DNA from: Bacteroidales bacterium
GTDB lineage: Bacteria > Bacteroidota > Bacteroidia > Bacteroidales > Cfx3-03
Length of the DNA stretch: 46,832 bases
Assembly: GCA_023251485.1 (NCBI GenBank)
Contig: JAHEYR010000004.1
Coordinates: 1-46,832, forward strand
Reading direction: 5' to 3'
In this document: positions 42,848 through 46,832 of the stretch, piece after piece
Numbering within the stretch: position 1 is the first letter of the stretch
Layout of the letters: the number at the start of each line of letters is the position of its first letter
The notes under the pieces: generated by a model
Databases searched by the model: none
Told to the model about the DNA's origin: nothing
What the model saw: the letters and a program-made list of their open reading frames with translations, nothing else
Program-made: the position numbers and the translations under genes

Positions 42848-44470
42848 ATGAACTTTATACAAACATTTATACATGGAGAAGAGGGGATCTTCAAGTCGGA
42901 TAGTCTTACCCGAATGCAAAAACTAACCCTCCGTTTTGTGATCGTCGGTCTATTTTATTACGCTTTTGCTGTAATAGAAGGCATGATTATGCGCATCTAC
43001 GAAATTCAACCTATTCCGGCTATCCCGACAAAACAATTCTTTGCTATCATGACCGCTCACCCGTTGGTCGGAATCTTTGGATCTACTTATTCTATTGTCT
43101 TTGGTGCTTTTCTGTTTCTCGTCCCATTTTTGATGAAGAAACCTTTGTGGAGTATCAAACTTGGTAACTGGACACTGTGGCTCATTGCTATTGGTACTTT
43201 TGTGTTCTGGACTGCCGGATTTATTACTCATTACGCTCCGCTTTATACATTGTACTGGCCTCTGCCAGCTGACTTTACGCAATTCAGTGTTATTGGCGGC
43301 ACTTTTTTCATCACCGGTATCGCATTAGTGATGCTTGGCACCATGTTTTTTGTAGTCAATATTTTCAAAACAGTGAGCTACACCCCCGAAGGATGGGAAA
43401 AACAACCTAGTGGTGAATTGTTGAAGTCGGCTTTAGGTGTTACTGCTTTTGGTAATCTGTTTAGAAAGAAAAAGAAAGAACAATTGGTTACACTTCCGAT
43501 TGCTGCAATTACACAAGGGACTGTAGACGTCGCATTTAATTCGGTTATTATTTTATTTACCGGCGTATTGATTCTTATTTATATGGTTGCCGCTTTATTA
43601 GGCTTCGATCTGAAAAGCTCTGCCATTGATGCTTTATTGTATAAAAATTGGTTCTGGTGGGGACTTGATTTGGTTGCGGATGGGCTCGTCCTGATATTTG
43701 TTGCCGGTACATGGTACCTGCTAGCCACACTAATTACCGGCAAAAAACTCTATATGGAAAATGTTGCCCGTATTGCGTTATTGGTAGAACTTGTTGTATC
43801 ATGGACTGTCTGGTCGCATCATTTATTGTCAGATCAGGCGCAACCAGGCATTCTTAAAGTGGTATCAGGTGAAATGGTTACTGCCTTCGAATTAATCACA
43901 CAGGGGCTGGCATTCTTCATCACGCTATATACCTTATGGAGCGCTCGTCCGTTAAAGATGACGAATCCTTTGAAGTTCCTACTCGGGGGACTTCTTGGCT
44001 TTGCATTAGCCGTTCCGGCTGGTATCATGAATGCAGACCTTGGACTTAACAGAATTCTGCACAACACTCAGTGGGTTATCGGACCACATGTCCATGTGGC
44101 TGTTTTAGTCGGACTTACCATGACATTATATTCTGCCATCTATTTTCTTTTCCCTATTCTTACGAATGGAGCGAAACTGTATAGTCAGAAACTGGCAAAC
44201 TTCCATTTCTGGGCACAACTAATAGGCGGGGTCGGAATGGGCGCTTTCATGGGGATGGCTGGTCTACAGGGTATGTTGCGTAGATCGCTGTATGTTCATG
44301 GCGAGTTTAATACTTACATGGTATTAGCAGGAATCTGTGGTGCATTTCTACTCTTTGGGTTCCTTGCTTTCTTCTTCAATATTGTGATGAGCGTGGGATT
44401 GAATGGAGCCATTGGGATCTTTGCTCCTACCAAGTTGAGGACTACTGACCTTTTGCCAGAAACAAAATAA
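42848..44470 (+). CDS. Non-canonical heme-copper reductase, probable NO reductase catalytic subunit
   Basis: A 540-residue, about 12- to 14-helix protein of the heme-copper oxidase superfamily. Low-spin heme ligands are H71 (TAHPLVG) and H416; H414 in GPHVHV would bind the active-site heme, and H324-H325 (WSHH) two copper/iron-B positions. The third metal ligand is normally a histidine in helix 6 (HxxxE/Y). Here the segment reads WGLDLVADG (271-279), so aspartate appears in its place. Loss of the tyrosine crosslink and a changed B ligand are features described for non-oxidase families such as gNOR. With the CuA-less partner and an NsrR-like regulator, nitric oxide reduction from quinol is the best reading. 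A terminator follows. Confidence 0.72.
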   Translation: MNFIQTFIHGEEGIFKSDSLTRMQKLTLRFVIVGLFYYAFAVIEGMIMRIYEIQPIPAIPTKQFFAIMTAHPLVGIFGSTYSIVFGAFLFLVPFLMKKPLWSIKLGNWTLWLIAIGTFVFWTAGFITHYAPLYTLYWPLPADFTQFSVIGGTFFITGIALVMLGTMFFVVNIFKTVSYTPEGWEKQPSGELLKSALGVTAFGNLFRKKKKEQLVTLPIAAITQGTVDVAFNSVIILFTGVLILIYMVAALLGFDLKSSAIDALLYKNWFWWGLDLVADGLVLIFVAGTWYLLATLITGKKLYMENVARIALLVELVVSWTVWSHHLLSDQAQPGILKVVSGEMVTAFELITQGLAFFITLYTLWSARPLKMTNPLKFLLGGLLGFALAVPAGIMNADLGLNRILHNTQWVIGPHVHVAVLVGLTMTLYSAIYFLFPILTNGAKLYSQKLANFHFWAQLIGGVGMGAFMGMAGLQGMLRRSLYVHGEFNTYMVLAGICGAFLLFGFLAFFFNIVMSVGLNGAIGIFAPTKLRTTDLLPETK

Positions 44471-44506
44471 AAAGGATTTCTGTTAGGTATTATTCTTGGA
44501 AAAATA

Positions 44507-44542
44507 AATAAACCCGTTAATATTTTTGTTAACGGGTTTATT
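44507..44542. terminator. Bidirectional terminator after the NO reductase operon
   Basis: A perfect 14-bp stem (44507-44520 with 44529-44542) around an eight-base loop lies between convergent genes, with A- and T-rich flanks. Confidence 0.85.
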
Positions 44543-44580
44543 GTTTTAACCGGGTTTGATTATATATGTTTTTTGGCCCC

Positions 44581-46832
44581 TTAATGTTTAACATCAGCTG
44601 CACATCTGAAGCCAACTGTTGCGCTTCGATCGAGGCTCGGACCGACGATAAGTAGCATTTGTCGTTGATTGAGCGGTTGAGGGCCTCCTTTTATATACCA
44701 CCAACTTGATGTTGGCTTGTAAAAGCTACCTCCACGAATCATGACGAAATAATGACTGCCGTTATCATACAGGTCGTTGGTGAGCTGCCATACATTTCCG
44801 ACCATATCTTTTACTCCAAAAGGGCTGGCTCCTTTTTCGAAGGCATCTACGGCTGTGGATTTGCCGGATGCATTATTGCAGCGGGTAGAATCAAAATCAT
44901 TACCCCACGGCCATTGATAACCTGTCGTGCCTTGTGCCGCCCATTGCCACTCTTTTTCGCTAGGCAGACGTTTGCCGATCCATTCACAATATTTAGCTGC
45001 GTCTTTGCTGCTAATCCAAACGACAGGATAGTTCTTTTCACTTTCCACGTATTTTTCAGGTCCCCAATGCCTTAAAAAGTTGGTGGTGTCGGATGGCCTG
45101 TAATCTGTTGCTTCCAGAAAATGATAGAACTGTTCGTTCGTTACCGGATAGACATCGAGATAGAAAGATTCAATATTTACTTTTCCAGCATCCTGTGGGT
45201 AAGGGATGAAGTTATCGTCGTTGGTCGGATTAAACAGAAATTCTCCTGCCGGGATCTGCACCATTCCTTTGGGGGCGGAAGTATAATTTCTTGTCCTTTT
45301 GACTTCGGAAATCAATCGTGCGGACCCTTCCTGAAGATTAAATATCTGTTCATCTAATAACTCTTTTGTGGAAAAGAGCTGTACGACTATCTTTCCTTCA
45401 TACCGTCCAAAGAGATTGTATAGTTTTAATGAGAGTTTTCCTGGTTTTGTCACATATGGGATCTTCTCATAGCTTGGATTTCCCGGCCAGATACAGATAC
45501 TATCACCGATAGATGGAGAAATAGTAAGGATGTCAGATTTCAAGGTGGCTTTAATCAATTTTGGAAGTTGCGCTACGACATCTACATTTCCCTCTTCGCG
45601 TGTATCTTTCCACTCCTTATTATAGCTCATCACTTTTACCGGAGCCATCCACTTCCCATCTTTTTTTACAGGTACCAATTCCTCATGGTTCCAAAGACTT
45701 ACAAAGTGTGAGGCGCTATCTTTTTTTATTTCAAATAGCGGACCGATGAGGCCCGATGGAGTGAAACTGAGTATGGTATATACTGTTTTCTGAGGAGTTG
45801 GAAAACTATTTACCCAGATGCTATCCTTGAGAGAGGGAAGCAACGGTTTCCATTCTTTACTTAAAAATGCAGAAGAATTTTCTCTTAATATTTTAGTGGC
45901 TTTGCCTAAATAACGATATTCATCTTCAATCCAATCGGGACGACCGGGAGCCATGGTGTTCATCTCGTTGCCATATCCATTAAAAAGAGAAATAGCGACT
46001 TCGCGATGGATTGGGCCCTGACTGAGTTGCAGCACCCTAAAAATAGCAAATTCAGGCTTTATCAGCTTGTTCATATTGAGTGGAGGTGAAAGGAAAATGG
46101 CATCGTGTACTCGTCCGGAGACGATACCTGGCATGTCTTTTACAACGGCCATCCCTTCGCTATACATGATGACACCTTTTTTTATGCTATCGGCGGCATG
46201 CTGTAGTGCTGTACTCGACGAACCCTGTGTATCTAATACTACGCCATCAGCATCTGTTTCTTGAATCAGATGTGCCATTCCTTTATAGGGATCTTCTTTA
46301 CGTGTACTCTGATCCCATGGATTAAACTCTATGAAGAAATGCATTCCATTTTTCTTTGCCAATGCTGCCAGATCTTTGATCTTATTTAATCCTCCGGGCA
46401 GATCGGAGTAGAGATCCCACTGGTTTCGCTGGTCCAGACCCAGTCGGGGCCAGGTCGGCCACATGGCGTAGATGTCATAGCCGCCTAACAGACGTTGCGC
46501 ATTACTGAAATGATCGTATAATCCATATTTGCCTTTTTGGGCATCATAAAAAGTATGATCCCATGAAAAGTTAAGCGAGATGAGATATTTGTTTCTGATC
46601 CATTTTAAATCGTTGCGCTCGTAGAGGGTGTTATCAAAACGAGAAAGATCGAAAAGCATTCTTTTTTGGAAGATTTGTTTGAGTCCGTTTTGCCAATCAT
46701 CAGTATAACTATCAATCCACAAAGTGTACTCAACAGTGGCTCCCGGAGGTAAAATGGTTTTGAATCTTCTGTTTTGAGCTTTAGCCTTTGAAGCGGTTCT
46801 TCTGGATAGGGCACAAAGTGATAGGTTGTTAT
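44581..46832 (-). CDS. Glycosidase-like barrel fused to SUMF1-like domain (5' end beyond window)
   Basis: The frame stays open to the window end, so the gene starts outside; a TTG at 46722 is not a credible start, because the residues before it (ILPPGATVEY) continue the domain. The visible 750 residues hold a TIM-barrel-like region resembling glycosidases (YDIYAMWPTWPRLG, then FFIEFNPWD and GVVLDTQGSSS), a beta-rich middle and a C-terminal SUMF1/formylglycine-generating-enzyme-like domain (MVQIPAGEF, RLPSEKEWQWAAQG, GNVWQLTND, RGGSFYKP, VGFRCA). The copper-binding cysteines of true FGE after RGGS are missing, so this domain is probably not a sulfatase activator. Whether it is secreted cannot be seen. 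Confidence 0.75.
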   Translation of the reverse strand, partial: NNLSLCALSRRTASKAKAQNRRFKTILPPGATVEYTLWIDSYTDDWQNGLKQIFQKRMLFDLSRFDNTLYERNDLKWIRNKYLISLNFSWDHTFYDAQKGKYGLYDHFSNAQRLLGGYDIYAMWPTWPRLGLDQRNQWDLYSDLPGGLNKIKDLAALAKKNGMHFFIEFNPWDQSTRKEDPYKGMAHLIQETDADGVVLDTQGSSSTALQHAADSIKKGVIMYSEGMAVVKDMPGIVSGRVHDAIFLSPPLNMNKLIKPEFAIFRVLQLSQGPIHREVAISLFNGYGNEMNTMAPGRPDWIEDEYRYLGKATKILRENSSAFLSKEWKPLLPSLKDSIWVNSFPTPQKTVYTILSFTPSGLIGPLFEIKKDSASHFVSLWNHEELVPVKKDGKWMAPVKVMSYNKEWKDTREEGNVDVVAQLPKLIKATLKSDILTISPSIGDSICIWPGNPSYEKIPYVTKPGKLSLKLYNLFGRYEGKIVVQLFSTKELLDEQIFNLQEGSARLISEVKRTRNYTSAPKGMVQIPAGEFLFNPTNDDNFIPYPQDAGKVNIESFYLDVYPVTNEQFYHFLEATDYRPSDTTNFLRHWGPEKYVESEKNYPVVWISSKDAAKYCEWIGKRLPSEKEWQWAAQGTTGYQWPWGNDFDSTRCNNASGKSTAVDAFEKGASPFGVKDMVGNVWQLTNDLYDNGSHYFVMIRGGSFYKPTSSWWYIKGGPQPLNQRQMLLIVGPSLDRSATVGFRCAADVKH

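Noticed and set aside
44847-45041. Small frames inside the SUMF1-like and hydrogenase genes on either strand
   Set aside because: All are shadows of well-supported coding frames, without own start signals or domains.

Overview
The window looks like a chromosome segment of an anaerobic, fermentative member of the Bacteroidota (probably Bacteroidales or a relative). Most genes lack a Shine-Dalgarno sequence and many sit behind a TAnnTTTG -7 box, both typical of that phylum. The gene content also fits: secreted ThuA-like proteins, an L-fucose operon led by a GntR-type FucR, CBM9-like and SUMF1-like proteins, and [FeFe] hydrogenases. No rRNA, tRNA, CRISPR array or insertion sequence was seen.

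Layout. 1-444: 3' end of a formiminotetrahydrofolate cyclodeaminase. 658-4843: three secreted ThuA-like proteins in a row, the first fused to a GH9 glycosidase. 5005-8514 (minus): phosphohexomutase, arabinose-5-phosphate isomerase (KdsD) and a TetR regulator. 8933-18005 (minus): a catabolic cluster of E2, E3 and fused E1 of a lipoate-dependent 2-oxoacid/acetoin-type dehydrogenase, a PHP protein, a sorbitol-6-phosphate-dehydrogenase-like SDR and a sorbose-1-phosphate-reductase-like dehydrogenase. A GntR/UTRA regulator is divergent (18217), and two matching operator-like sites lie in the shared promoter region. 19050-25769 (minus): transaldolase-like protein, fucose permease, kinase, isomerase and FucR, with no L-fuculose-1-phosphate aldolase. 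25975-26631: CBM9-like protein with its own promoter.

26805-38940 (minus) is a 12-kb hydrogen-metabolism island. It holds two different NAD-linked [FeFe] hydrogenases. Between them lies a signalling module: two DRTGG proteins, two histidine-kinase-type ATPases without a kinase core, a PHP protein and a divergent hydrogenase-like protein. A perfect Rex-type operator precedes the first transcription unit and two tandem imperfect ones precede the second, so the NADH/NAD+ ratio probably controls both. The structural genes of this island carry strong Shine-Dalgarno sequences, unlike the rest of the window.

39181-44470 (plus): truA, a secreted papain-like peptidase, a 676-base intergenic stretch with a nested palindrome, then an NsrR-like Rrf2 regulator and a two-gene non-canonical heme-copper reductase that is probably a nitric oxide reductase of the gNOR type. 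44581-46832 (minus): a protein, cut by the window edge, joining a glycosidase-like barrel to a SUMF1-like domain without the catalytic cysteines.

The best candidates for undescribed biology are the Rex-controlled double hydrogenase with its signalling module, and the dehydrogenase/polyol-phosphate cluster. All family assignments come from reading motifs and overall sequence character; no search was run.
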